Assembly: GCA_029210695.1 (NCBI GenBank)
Contig: JARGFH010000029.1
Coordinates: 1 to 45,922, forward strand
DNA length: 45,922 nucleotides
Source: Acidimicrobiia bacterium
GTDB taxonomy: Bacteria > Actinomycetota > Acidimicrobiia > Spongiisociales > JAHEDJ01
Reading direction: 5' to 3'
This document shows, piece by piece, positions 25,301 to 33,827 of the stretch; position 1 is the first letter of the stretch, and each line of letters begins with the position of its first letter. The translations under genes were made by a program, and so were the position numbers. The notes under the pieces were generated by a model. It was not told the DNA's origin and ran no database searches. It was given only the letters and a program-made list of their open reading frames with translations.

Positions 25301-27373
25301 CTACCGGCGTCGCCCCGTGCGATGGGCAGCCAGCAGTTCCGAGACCTCCCTGATGTCCGCCTCCTCGATCTCCCCGCCACCGTAGGCCGCCACCGTTATC
25401 AGTTCGCCCGCGCGACGCGCCCCCGCCATCCCTGCTTGTTCGAGCGATTCGAGGTACTCGAGTGGTGTGTCGGAAGGCGGCCGAATCAGGCCACGGTGTG
25501 CTCCGATGTCCTCAAAGGCGGCCAGGGTCTTGTCGGCCCACGATCGACGCCGCGCTCGTCTCCGTTCGGCACCAGTGCTCCAACCAAGCAGCCCGAGAAC
25601 GACCACCACGGCTCCGAGGCCGGCTACGCGCAGCGACCGCCCGACATATGACGGTAGGGAGTCGATCCGGCCGGCCAGGTAGTCGAGTAATCCGCTACCG
25701 GCCCGGCTGTTGGAGCCGCCGTCATAGAGGGGAACCCGGGCCGTCGGGTCGAATCCCTGCCAGCCGACTCCCGGGAAGTACACCTCGGCCCAGCTGTGGG
25801 CATCGGATGCTTTCACGTCGTACAAACCGGTGAATGGATTGCGTTCTCCAGGCGTGTAGCCGATCACCAGCCGCGCCGGGATGCCGAGGGACCGGAGCAT
25901 CACGACCAGACTCGATCCGATCTGCTCGCAGAATCCCTGCTTGTCGACAAATAGAAACTGATCAACGGCATCGGCGCCGGGTGTGAGTGGCGGGGCGTCG
26001 AGGTTGTAGGTGGTGTTCTCGCTCATCCATGATTCCAGAGCGAGGATCTTGTCGTAGGTGGTCGGCGCGGCGGCCGTCACATTCCTGGCGAGTTCTAGGA
26101 CCCGGTCCGGCACGTTCGGCAGCTGCAAGTAGCGGTCGACACCTGAATATGAGAGGCGAAGCGGATCAGCCGATCGCAACATATCCTCATCGACCCGGGC
26201 CATCTCGCTCACGACGGTGTAGATCGAGCCTCTGCCGAGATTGACGCCGGTACGCAGGGTTCCGTCCTCGAGCTCGAATAGCGAGCGCTCCGTGAAGAAC
26301 ACATCATCGATCCGGTAGGCGCCGAAGATGAGATTGGGGCCCGGCCGCTCGATGTAGAACGTTTGAACGAAGCGATCAGACCCCGGCCATCCCGCCAGAT
26401 CATCGCCAGCCGTGGTCAAAGGCCTGATCGACCCGTCGCCTGAGATCGGCACTGCGTCGCCATTCGAGGAGGTCCACGTTCGCCCATCCCAAACATCGAA
26501 GGTCTGTCCTCGCCAGAACGCCGGGGCAGGGGCTCTGACCCGCATCACCAGCGTGTCGTCCGGACGACCTCGCAATGAAGTATCGAGAGAGTCGGCAAAT
26601 CCGAAATAACCGAACGAAGCACGATCAAAGAGATCGCCGGACCCATCACCGCTGCCGCCGAGCGATGGATTCGAGAACCCTCCCGGCTGCATCAGACTCG
26701 AGATGATCGACAGTTCGGCCGGGAAGGCGATCGGGTTCAGCGTCCTGGCGGCCGGCATCAGAAGGAAGGCGGCCGCCGCACAGGCCAGGACTGCTCCCGC
26801 CGGTCCGGCCACCGAACGGGCGTTGGACGATGTCTCGCCCAGCGGTACTGCAGTCTGGAGGCGAGACATATACGCCATGTACAGGCTCGAAATCCCGCCG
26901 GCTGCCCAGAGAACGATGAAGACTCCGACACCCATTCCCACGGAGAGCACGGAGGCGACGGCCAGCATCACGAGGCTCGAAGCCAGCGAGAACATCAGGT
27001 CGCGCCGGGCGGGTAGATGGAGCGAGTGGAGGAACTGCACCCAGAGAAAGAGTTCGGCTAGCGGGATCTGCACATCGATCGCGGACACGATCTGTGCGGC
27101 TCTGATCTGCCCGACGAACCCGGCGAGCGCCACAACCAATCCAACCGCGATCCCGAGCTTGAGCATCGCTGATTCTCGATGGCGCCGGTGATACGACCAC
27201 CAGAACGCCAGTGGGATACCGATGAGTGAAACTCCGATTGTGGCCGGGCCGACCAGCCCTTCGTTGATGATTCCGATGGCGGCGATGAGCACGGTGGCCA
27301 GAACTGCGGACCGGAGCGGTTTCGATGATTCGGGATCGGCGACGGGTGCCGATCTCCAGAACGGCGTGTTCAT
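25301..27373 (-). CDS. Transglutaminase-like membrane protein (DUF3488/TgpA-type)
   Basis: A 690-residue membrane protein. About seven hydrophobic helices fill residues 20-225, a long extracytoplasmic region follows, then a transglutaminase-like cysteine protease core: Cys in DKQGFCEQIGSSLVVML, His in DAHSWAEVYFPG and Asp in GFDPTA. A last helix (about 585-602) precedes an Arg-rich cytoplasmic tail with a DUF4129-like segment. TgpA-type proteins usually accompany a MoxR ATPase and a DUF58 protein, as here. The ATG at 27373 overlaps the DUF58 stop (ATGA), giving translational coupling. The bacterial role of this trio is poorly known; it is thought to concern cell-envelope protein modification or assembly. 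Confidence 0.92.
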   Translation of the reverse strand: MNTPFWRSAPVADPESSKPLRSAVLATVLIAAIGIINEGLVGPATIGVSLIGIPLAFWWSYHRRHRESAMLKLGIAVGLVVALAGFVGQIRAAQIVSAIDVQIPLAELFLWVQFLHSLHLPARRDLMFSLASSLVMLAVASVLSVGMGVGVFIVLWAAGGISSLYMAYMSRLQTAVPLGETSSNARSVAGPAGAVLACAAAAFLLMPAARTLNPIAFPAELSIISSLMQPGGFSNPSLGGSGDGSGDLFDRASFGYFGFADSLDTSLRGRPDDTLVMRVRAPAPAFWRGQTFDVWDGRTWTSSNGDAVPISGDGSIRPLTTAGDDLAGWPGSDRFVQTFYIERPGPNLIFGAYRIDDVFFTERSLFELEDGTLRTGVNLGRGSIYTVVSEMARVDEDMLRSADPLRLSYSGVDRYLQLPNVPDRVLELARNVTAAAPTTYDKILALESWMSENTTYNLDAPPLTPGADAVDQFLFVDKQGFCEQIGSSLVVMLRSLGIPARLVIGYTPGERNPFTGLYDVKASDAHSWAEVYFPGVGWQGFDPTARVPLYDGGSNSRAGSGLLDYLAGRIDSLPSYVGRSLRVAGLGAVVVVLGLLGWSTGAERRRARRRSWADKTLAAFEDIGAHRGLIRPPSDTPLEYLESLEQAGMAGARRAGELITVAAYGGGEIEEADIREVSELLAAHRTGRRR

Positions 27374-28314
27374 CCCGCACCGCCCGTTTGGTTTCCCACC
27401 CGGATGACCTCGGCCCCGGCCGGAAGGGGACCGGCAGGAGGTACCCCCGGCATGGCCCCCGCCAGGCGACGGCCCGCCTCCCGCATAGATCCCACATCTC
27501 CGATCACCGGTCCCTGCGCGGTGAACGTTGAAAGGGTGACCGGGAGCCCGTCCCTCCTGGCCGTCTGGATCAGGCCGGCAGCCTCGCCGGCGCTTTGTTC
27601 GGCATCAGAGCCGCTCACATCGACGATCAGCGCCAGATGGGGACGTTCCGGAGGTTCCAGTTCTTTGACGACCAGATCTGGCCTTCCGGCGCTCGCTCGC
27701 CAGTGCACCATGCGCATGGCATCACCGGGCGTGTACTCGCGAAGGCTCCGGACCATGTCTCCAGGCCCGGTGCCCCCTGCTCCTGTTCCATCTCCGCCGG
27801 CTCCACCCGCCAGTCGATCGGGCAAGCGCGTCGGGATCGGCTGCGGTGCCACGTAGATAGGATCAAGCAGGTCCACGGTGATCTTTCTGCGCGCCGCAAA
27901 GAGGTCGAACGGCGCTGCACACCAGAGCTCAATCGTCAGCTGGTGGAGAACCCCACGCGTGGGAGCGCTCACGGGGATGACCCCCTGTGACGGCGGTTGC
28001 GCCCACACCGCAGGGGTCGTCAGCGCAGGGATCTCGAGCCGTACGCCTGCCCGCGGCCGATCGATCCGAAGGGCCAGAGCAAACGGCCGACCGGCGACCG
28101 CGTCGACCGGACCTGAAGCGTCCAGCACGATTGAGCGAACGAGCACAAGCGGCCAGATGGCTCCAACTGCCAGGGCGCCGGCGACGAGCGAGGCGAGCAC
28201 CGCCAACCAGCCCGCACCCGTAGTCTGCGCCGCCCCGAAGATCCCGAGGTTCAGGACGATCAGAGCAATGCCGCCCCGGGTCGGGAGAAAGCGGGCCCGA
28301 TCCCTCCAGGACAT
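27370..28314 (-). CDS. DUF58 domain protein
   Basis: A 314-residue protein with two N-terminal membrane helices (about 15-55), an extended domain, and the DUF58 signature VRSLREYTPGDAMRMVHWRASAGRPDLVVKELE (about 195-228). After it comes a von Willebrand A-like strand, LALIVDVSGSD, with a partial metal-site DxSGS. A Gly-rich insert (GGAGGDGTGAGGTGPG) precedes the signature. ATG 28314 lies 1 bp after the MoxR stop, and its own stop overlaps the transglutaminase start. DUF58 proteins are partners of MoxR ATPases. The longer upstream frame reads into MoxR and is not used. Confidence 0.9.
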   Translation of the reverse strand: MSWRDRARFLPTRGGIALIVLNLGIFGAAQTTGAGWLAVLASLVAGALAVGAIWPLVLVRSIVLDASGPVDAVAGRPFALALRIDRPRAGVRLEIPALTTPAVWAQPPSQGVIPVSAPTRGVLHQLTIELWCAAPFDLFAARRKITVDLLDPIYVAPQPIPTRLPDRLAGGAGGDGTGAGGTGPGDMVRSLREYTPGDAMRMVHWRASAGRPDLVVKELEPPERPHLALIVDVSGSDAEQSAGEAAGLIQTARRDGLPVTLSTFTAQGPVIGDVGSMREAGRRLAGAMPGVPPAGPLPAGAEVIRVGNQTGGAG

Positions 28315-28315
28315 G

Positions 28316-29284
28316 TCAGCCCCTGGGCACGGCGAGCTTGGCGAGGATCTCGTCGATGACCGCCGTGGCGGTCCGGAGGTCGCCGCCGGACAGGATGATC
28401 CGGTGCCCCAGAACCGCGGCGGCCACGCGTTTGACGTCATCGGGTGCGACGAAACTGCGTCCAACGATGGTGGCGTGTGCCTGGGCGACCCGCAACAACG
28501 AGAGGCTGGCACGAGGTGAGGCTCCCAGCGACACCATCGGGTGCGAGCGGGTGGCGGCCGTGATGTCGAGAACATAGTCGGTCACCGCCGTGTGCACCGG
28601 TACCCGGTGGACCTCGGCGATGGCGTTCGCCAGTGCCGTGGGGTCGGTGACGGGTTTGAGTCGGGCGAGGGCAGCCGTACCGCCGTGACCGAGGAGCAAT
28701 TCCCGCTCCGACTCGCGTCCGGGCAGGCCCAGTTCGAGCACGAGTGAAAACCGATCGCGCTGTCCTTCGACCAGTGGAAATGTACCCGCGTGCTCAAATG
28801 GATTCTGTGTGGCGATGAGGAGGAATGGATCCGGCAGGGCATGGGTGTGGCCGTCGACCGTAACCTGCCGCTCCTCCATGGCCTCCAGTGTGGCCGCCTG
28901 TGTTCGCGGGGTAGCCCGGTTGATCTCATCCAGAAGGACGACGTTGGCGAAAAGGGGTCCGGGCTGGAACTCCCAGGTCTCAGACTGCCTGCGGAAGATC
29001 GTCACCCCGGTCAGGTCGGCGGGGAGGAGATCCGGCGTGCCCTGGACTCTGCGGAATGTGCCACCGACCGATCGAGCTATGGCCTTGGCCAGCAGGGTCT
29101 TGCCGACTCCCGGAACGTCTTCGATGAGAAGATGGCCACCCGACAAGAGCCCAGCCAGCGCCAGGCGCGCCTGGTCCGGCTTCCCACGCAAGGCGAGCGT
29201 GACGTTGGCAAAGAGGTCGGCGGCGACCTGCGCCGCCCGCCCGCTGATCGGGGGCGGGGGAGGAAAAGGACTGACTGATTGCAC
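28316..29284 (-). CDS. MoxR family AAA+ ATPase
   Basis: A 322-residue MoxR AAA+ ATPase, a chaperone-like enzyme that acts on VWA-domain partners. Walker A is LIEDVPGVGKTLLAKA, followed by the QGTPDLLPADLTG signature, Walker B VVLLDEINRATPRTQ, and sensor 1 LLIATQNPFEHAGTFPL. The C-terminal lid ends with the usual IIDEILAKLAVPRG. It is the first gene of a coupled MoxR-DUF58-transglutaminase operon. The start GTG 29284 fits the family's N-terminal length, but AGGTGGA touches it with no spacing, so the exact start is uncertain. A TACCGT -10-like box lies about 15 nt upstream. It is divergent from the DUF1918-like gene. Confidence 0.92.
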   Translation of the reverse strand: MQSVSPFPPPPPISGRAAQVAADLFANVTLALRGKPDQARLALAGLLSGGHLLIEDVPGVGKTLLAKAIARSVGGTFRRVQGTPDLLPADLTGVTIFRRQSETWEFQPGPLFANVVLLDEINRATPRTQAATLEAMEERQVTVDGHTHALPDPFLLIATQNPFEHAGTFPLVEGQRDRFSLVLELGLPGRESERELLLGHGGTAALARLKPVTDPTALANAIAEVHRVPVHTAVTDYVLDITAATRSHPMVSLGASPRASLSLLRVAQAHATIVGRSFVAPDDVKRVAAAVLGHRIILSGGDLRTATAVIDEILAKLAVPRG

Positions 29285-29409
29285 TCCACCTGCATCGGCA
29301 CGGTAGATGGGGTCATTTAGTGATTAGGGTTCGAGATCGGTCAAGGCCGGGTGAAGCGTTGTCCCTCGACTCGATACCGCGCGGTGGCCGGCGGGTGTAA
29401 GTTTTGCGG

Positions 29410-29429
29410 TATAAGGGTCAGGAGGAGGA
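29410..29429 (+). promoter_or_regulatory. -10 box and strong ribosome site before the DUF1918-like gene
   Basis: TATAAG (29410-29415) is followed by AGGAGGAGGAA, an unusually strong Shine-Dalgarno sequence directly before GTG 29431. The strong site decides the start. TSS placement would leave little leader, so the promoter could instead lie further upstream. Confidence 0.4.
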
Positions 29430-29430
29430 A

Positions 29431-29607
29431 GTGCTACGCAAAGGTACCCGGGTGAAGGAACTCACCAAGAAGACCGGGCAGAGGCCGAGGACCGGCCAGG
29501 TGATCGGCTTCCATCACGACTCGGTCGAGGTCGAGTGGGACGATGGCCACCGTTCGTCCCTGGCGGGGGCGCTGCTGGTGCCGCAGGAGAAGTCGAAGGC
29601 CGGCTGA
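29431..29607 (+). CDS. Small DUF1918-like protein
   Basis: A 58-residue basic protein. The sequence (RKGTRVKEL..., TGQVIGFHHDSVEVEWDDGHRS) resembles the small beta-barrel DUF1918 family of actinobacteria, whose core is 'G-x-I-x...V-x-W-DDGH'. The PPYLVRW segment of typical members is shortened here. Function is unknown; an SH3-like barrel could bind nucleic acid or protein. The strong AGGAGGAGG just upstream supports GTG 29431, and the longer frame from TTG 29404 would run through this ribosome site. The next gene starts 19 bp after the stop. Confidence 0.6.
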   Translation: MLRKGTRVKELTKKTGQRPRTGQVIGFHHDSVEVEWDDGHRSSLAGALLVPQEKSKAG

Positions 29608-29626
29608 GCGCGATCGGAAGCCGGGC

Positions 29627-30568
29627 ATGATCGAGGTATTGCTGCTCCTCGCCCTACCGGCCTCGGGGAAGTCCGAGATTCGCCGGTACCTCGACACGCT
29701 TTCAGCCGGGGAGCGGATGGAGACGTTTGGTCTCAGGCCGATGGTCCAGCTCGACGATTTCCCATACGTTCACCTGATGCGACGGATCTCAGAGGAAGCC
29801 GAGCACCTCGGTGTGGCCCCACCTTTCTTCGCAGGCCCCGGCCCTTTCATCGATCAGCGCGATTGGGGCACACTCATTCACCTCATCAACCAGGACTACG
29901 CGGCGCTCAGCGGGCCGGGGTCGCAAGAGACATCCGCCGGCCGGTGGCTCGTTCGCAGGATGGTCAACGCCAGAGAGGCGGCCGGCGCCGGCCCCTCGTT
30001 CGACTTCCTGGATACGGCCGTGGTCCGGCATATCGAGGAATCGATCGACGGCGAGGCAAGGCTGTTGCTGGAGGAGGTCTCGGCGCGACGGTTGGAGCCG
30101 GGTGGCACGGTGCTGATCGAGTTCGCCCGCGGTGGACCGGCCGGGTCAAGTTGTCCATTGCCAGCCCCGTTCGGATATCAGTACTCACTGTCGTTGCTGG
30201 CGGCCCCGATACTCGAGCGGTCGGCGGCCCTCTACATATGGGTGACGCCTGAGGAGAGCCGGCAAAAGAACCGCGAACGCTCGATTCCCGGCGAGGAAGG
30301 CTCGATTCTGCACCATGGGGTCCCCGAGCAGGTCATGATGGACGACTACGGGATGGACGACTTCCGCTGGCTCATGTCGCAGTCCCCATTGGATGGCACG
30401 ATCGAGGTGAAGTCGGGAGACCGAATACTCGAGCTACCGGCGGCCGTATTCGACAATCGGGGCGACCTGACCTCGTTCCTGAGGGAAGATCCGGCGTCCT
30501 GGAGTGACGAAGATCTGGCCGGGCTGCGTGCCGGGCTGGCGGATGCGTTCAGACGACTCAGCGAGTGA
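29627..30568 (+). CDS. P-loop NTPase-like protein of unknown function
   Basis: A 313-residue protein. Residues 1-20 (IEVLLLLALPASGKSEIRRYL) look like a Walker A loop of kinase type, ALPASGKSE, in which the first Gly is replaced by Ala. The next conserved-looking parts are VQLDDFPYVHLMRRI, EEVSARRLEPGGTVLIEFARGG (perhaps a Walker B-like strand) and LYIWVTPEESRQKNRERSIPG. The last has a basic lid-like motif typical of nucleoside- or nucleotide-kinase-like NTPases. I recognise no named family, but similar proteins probably occur in related genomes. The start is ATG 29627, immediately before the P-loop strand; the longer upstream frame overlaps the DUF1918-like gene. Its 3' end overlaps the convergent aceE by 11 bp. 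Confidence 0.65.
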   Translation: MIEVLLLLALPASGKSEIRRYLDTLSAGERMETFGLRPMVQLDDFPYVHLMRRISEEAEHLGVAPPFFAGPGPFIDQRDWGTLIHLINQDYAALSGPGSQETSAGRWLVRRMVNAREAAGAGPSFDFLDTAVVRHIEESIDGEARLLLEEVSARRLEPGGTVLIEFARGGPAGSSCPLPAPFGYQYSLSLLAAPILERSAALYIWVTPEESRQKNRERSIPGEEGSILHHGVPEQVMMDDYGMDDFRWLMSQSPLDGTIEVKSGDRILELPAAVFDNRGDLTSFLREDPASWSDEDLAGLRAGLADAFRRLSE

Positions 30569-33245
30569 ACGGATCCGCCAGATCCGGGTCGATGCTGTAG
30601 CGCTTGATCGCGTCGGCGACCCGTTCGATTGGTATCACGCCATCCTGAGCGAGTGCGGAGAGGACAGCGACTGTGACGTGACCCGCATCGGTCTCGAAGA
30701 AGCGGCGGAGCGCTTCCCGGGTATCCGAGCGGCCGAAGCCGTCGGTCCCGAGCACGGAAAAGGTTCCCGGCACCCACCGTGCCACCATGTCGGGCACAGC
30801 CTGCATGTAGTCCGTGACTGCGACGACCGGCCCTCCGACGTTCTCCAGCAAACGGGTGACGTACGGAACCTGCTTTTCTTCCTCCGGATGCAGCCGATTC
30901 CAGCGATCGATCGACATGGCCTCTTCGCGCAACTTCTTGTATGAGGTCGCAGACCACAGCTCTACGCCCACGTCGTAGTGCTCGGCGAGTTCCTCCTGGG
31001 CCTGGCGAGCAGCCGCGTGGGCGCTTCCCGAGAACAGGATGGCGGCACGGTGGGACGTGTCGTGCGGAGCCTCTTGCCACAAATAGAGCCCGGCCATGAT
31101 GCCGTCTTCGACTCCGACCGGTTTGACCGGTTGGATGTGGTTCTCGTTGTAGATCGTGAGGTAGTAGAACACATCGTCGTTATCGCCATACATCCGGTCG
31201 ATGCCTCTGCGGATGATCGTGGCCATCTCATAGGCGAAAGCCGGGTCGTAGGCCTCACAGACCGGCACCGCAGAGGCGAGGAGCAAGCTGTGGCCGTCCT
31301 GATGCTGGAGACCTTCGCCGGCCAGCGTGGTTCTTCCCGCCGTGGCTCCCACCAGGAAGCCGCGGGCGCGGCTGTCGGCGGCCGCCCAGATCAGATCTCC
31401 GACCCGCTGGAACCCGAACATCGAGTAGAACGTGAAGAAGGGAACCATTGGAACGCCGCGAGTTGCATACGAGGTGGCGGCGGCGGTGAAGCTCGCCATC
31501 GACCCTGCTTCTGTGATGCCCTCCTCGAGGATCTGCCCATCCTTGCGTTCCGTGTACGAGAGCAGCAGTTGGGCGTCGACTGGTTCGTACTTCTGACCGT
31601 CTGAGGCGTAGATCGCAAGTTCCTTGAAGAGGGCATCCATCCCGAAGGTCCTTCCCTCATCGGGAATGATCGGCACGACTCGTGGACCGAAGTTCTCGTC
31701 CCTCGTCATGTTGCGGAGCAGCCGTGTGAAGGCCATCGTCGTCGACACCTCGTTCTTGCCGGAGCCGCCGTCGAACTCGGCAAACGCTTCGGGGGCAGGC
31801 AACTGGAGCGGGCGGCGGATTTCGACGCTACGGGAGGGAAGCGAACCATCGAGCGCACGACGTCGCTCCATCAGATAACGATGCTCAGGTGACCCTTCCT
31901 CAAAACGCAGGTACGGAGGCTCGTCATGCTCGCCCAGCGCCGGCACAACGTCCTCGAGAGAGAGCCTGGATCTGAGCTCCATCAGTTGGGCGATGTTCAG
32001 CTTCTTGATCTGGTGGGTGGCGTTACGGCCTTCGACATCCGGACCGAGTGTCCATCCTTTGATCGTCTTGGCAAGAATCACCGTCGGGGCGCCGGTCAGT
32101 TCGGTTGCGCGCTTGTAGGCCGCGTAGAGCTTCTTGTAGTCGTGGCCGCCGCGCCGGAGAGCCCAGATCTCGTCGTCGGTCATGTGTTCGACCATATGGC
32201 GAAGTCGGGGATCCGGACCGAAGAAGTGTTCACGCACGTAGGCGCCGTCGTGCGCTTTGTAGCGCTGGTAGTCGCCGTCGACCCGACGTTGCATGTTGTC
32301 GACCAGGACGCCGTCCGTGTCGGCCGCCAGCAGTGGATCCCAATTTGATCCCCAGATGACCTTGATGACGTTCCATCCTGCCCCCCGGAAGATCGCCTCG
32401 AGTTCCTGGATGATCTTGCCGTTTCCGCGGACCGGTCCGTCGAGGCGCTGGAGGTTGCAGTTGATGACCCAGGTCAGATTGTCGAGCTTCTCTCTGGCGG
32501 CGAGGGTGATCGATCCGAGGGATTCGGGTTCGTCCGTCTCGCCGTCGCCGAGGAAGCACCAGACTCGCGACTGGCTGGCATCGTCGATCCGCCGATTGTG
32601 CAGGTACTTGAGGAACCGGGCGTGGTAGATCGAGTTGATCGGACCGAGGCCCATCGAAACGGTGGGGAACTCCCAGAACTCCGGCATGAGGCGGGGATGG
32701 GGGTAGGACGAGAGCCCGTTGCCGGCAATCTCCCGACGGAAGTGGTCGAGTTGCTCTTCGGTGATGCGGCCTTCGAGGAAAGCACGGGCGTAGATACCCG
32801 GCGCGGCATGACCCTGGAAATAGACCGAATCGCCCGGGAGACCGTCTTCCTTCCCGCGGAAAAAGTGGTTGAACCCGACGTCGTAGAGGGCTGCCGACGA
32901 GGCAAAGGTGGAGAGATGACCGCCGATTCCCTCAGCCTGAAAGTTCGCATTGATGACCATCACTGCCGCGTTCCAACGGATGGCACGACGAATGCGACGC
33001 TCCATCTGTTCATCGCCGGGAAACCATGGCTCGGCCTCGGGTGGGATCGTGTTGATGTACGGCGTCGACACCATGACCGGCACATCGACACCGATCTCGC
33101 GAGCGTGCTTGATCATCCGGCTGAGGAGATACTTGCCCCTCCCGGCGCCGGAGTGACCGACGGCGGCGTCGAGCGAGTCGAGCCACTCGAGCGTTTCGGC
33201 CGGGTCGGAGTCGGGAAACTGCTGGATGAAGTCGTCGATGATCAT
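30558..33245 (-). CDS. aceE: Pyruvate dehydrogenase E1 component, homodimeric type
   Basis: An 895-residue thiamine-diphosphate enzyme that decarboxylates pyruvate and transfers the acetyl group to lipoyl-E2. It is close in length to E. coli AceE (887). Visible motifs: GHLSTFASSAALYDVGFNHF, the ThDP/Mg motif LGDGETDEPES...NLTWVINCN (about 230-263), KTIKGWTLGPDVEGRNATHQ, IPDEGRTFGMDALFKE, and the C-terminal VLGTDGFGRSDTREALRRFFE. No E2 or E3 gene is in the window. The homodimeric form is usual in actinobacteria. The start is ATG 33245 (MIIDDFIQQF), preceded by AGGGG; a -10-like TATTCT lies 26 nt upstream. The stop overlaps the 3' end of the convergent P-loop gene. Confidence 0.97.
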   Translation of the reverse strand: MIIDDFIQQFPDSDPAETLEWLDSLDAAVGHSGAGRGKYLLSRMIKHAREIGVDVPVMVSTPYINTIPPEAEPWFPGDEQMERRIRRAIRWNAAVMVINANFQAEGIGGHLSTFASSAALYDVGFNHFFRGKEDGLPGDSVYFQGHAAPGIYARAFLEGRITEEQLDHFRREIAGNGLSSYPHPRLMPEFWEFPTVSMGLGPINSIYHARFLKYLHNRRIDDASQSRVWCFLGDGETDEPESLGSITLAAREKLDNLTWVINCNLQRLDGPVRGNGKIIQELEAIFRGAGWNVIKVIWGSNWDPLLAADTDGVLVDNMQRRVDGDYQRYKAHDGAYVREHFFGPDPRLRHMVEHMTDDEIWALRRGGHDYKKLYAAYKRATELTGAPTVILAKTIKGWTLGPDVEGRNATHQIKKLNIAQLMELRSRLSLEDVVPALGEHDEPPYLRFEEGSPEHRYLMERRRALDGSLPSRSVEIRRPLQLPAPEAFAEFDGGSGKNEVSTTMAFTRLLRNMTRDENFGPRVVPIIPDEGRTFGMDALFKELAIYASDGQKYEPVDAQLLLSYTERKDGQILEEGITEAGSMASFTAAATSYATRGVPMVPFFTFYSMFGFQRVGDLIWAAADSRARGFLVGATAGRTTLAGEGLQHQDGHSLLLASAVPVCEAYDPAFAYEMATIIRRGIDRMYGDNDDVFYYLTIYNENHIQPVKPVGVEDGIMAGLYLWQEAPHDTSHRAAILFSGSAHAAARQAQEELAEHYDVGVELWSATSYKKLREEAMSIDRWNRLHPEEEKQVPYVTRLLENVGGPVVAVTDYMQAVPDMVARWVPGTFSVLGTDGFGRSDTREALRRFFETDAGHVTVAVLSALAQDGVIPIERVADAIKRYSIDPDLADPFTR

Positions 33246-33353
33246 GGTGCCCCTCGAAGCGGTGTTCGCAAAGAATACCCGGCCCGGAAGGATGCGCTGA
33301 GGAGTCGTCGATACTCCCGGCCGCCTGGTTCGGATCGCTCGTCGGTGATGAGC

Positions 33354-33359
33354 CATAAT
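33354..33359 (+). promoter_or_regulatory. -10 box of the DUF2237 gene, probable leaderless promoter
   Basis: CATAAT lies 6 nt before GTG 33366, in the 120-bp gap divergent from aceE. No Shine-Dalgarno sequence is present, so the transcript probably begins at or next to the GTG. Confidence 0.4.
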
Positions 33360-33365
33360 GCCCGG

Positions 33366-33758
33366 GTGAACGACCTCAACGTGCTGGGCGGGACTCTCGA
33401 GTCATGCGGGACCGATCCCATGACCGGTTTTCACCGTGACGGTTCCTGCAGAACGGGGCCACACGATCCCGGGAGCCACACCGTCTGCGCCGTCGTGACG
33501 CAGGAGTTCCTCGAGCACCAGCGTGGTATCGGGAACGATCTCAGCAGTCCGATGCCGCTTTACCGGTTTCCCGGACTCGTGCCGGGCGACCGCTGGTGTG
33601 TGACGGCCGCCAACTGGTTGCGTGCGCACCTCGACGGTGTGGCCGCTCCGGTGGTGCTCGCCTCCACGCATGCTCGCGCTCTCGAAATGATCCCGTTGGC
33701 CGTCCTCCAGGAACACGCCGTCGATGTGCCAACCGACCCGGGGAGTCTCGAGAGCTGA
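33366..33758 (+). CDS. DUF2237 family protein
   Basis: A 130-residue member of DUF2237. Recognisable parts are NVLGGTLESCGTDPMTGFHRDGSCRTGPHDPGSHTVCAVVTQEFL, GNDLSSP, FPGLVPGDRWCVTAANW and VVLASTHARALEMIPLAVLQEHAVD. Several cysteines (in LESCGTD, GSCRTG, TVCAVV and DRWCVT) and the HTVC motif are conserved in the family and could bind a metal, but no function is established. In some members the second active-like segment reads WCLC; here it is WCVT. The start is GTG 33366 with a -10-like box 6 nt upstream. The gene stands alone. Confidence 0.9.
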   Translation: MNDLNVLGGTLESCGTDPMTGFHRDGSCRTGPHDPGSHTVCAVVTQEFLEHQRGIGNDLSSPMPLYRFPGLVPGDRWCVTAANWLRAHLDGVAAPVVLASTHARALEMIPLAVLQEHAVDVPTDPGSLES

Positions 33759-33814
33759 CCGGCTCCTCGACCGGGCGGTCGGAGGCAACCCTCATTCCTG
33801 GCGAGCCGACCTCG

Positions 33815-33820
33815 TACACT
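33815..33820 (+). promoter_or_regulatory. -10 box of the threonine dehydratase-like gene, probable leaderless promoter
   Basis: TACACT ends 7 nt before ATG 33828 with no Shine-Dalgarno sequence between them. The spacing equals that at 9014-9019. Confidence 0.4.
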
Positions 33821-33827
33821 CACGACT

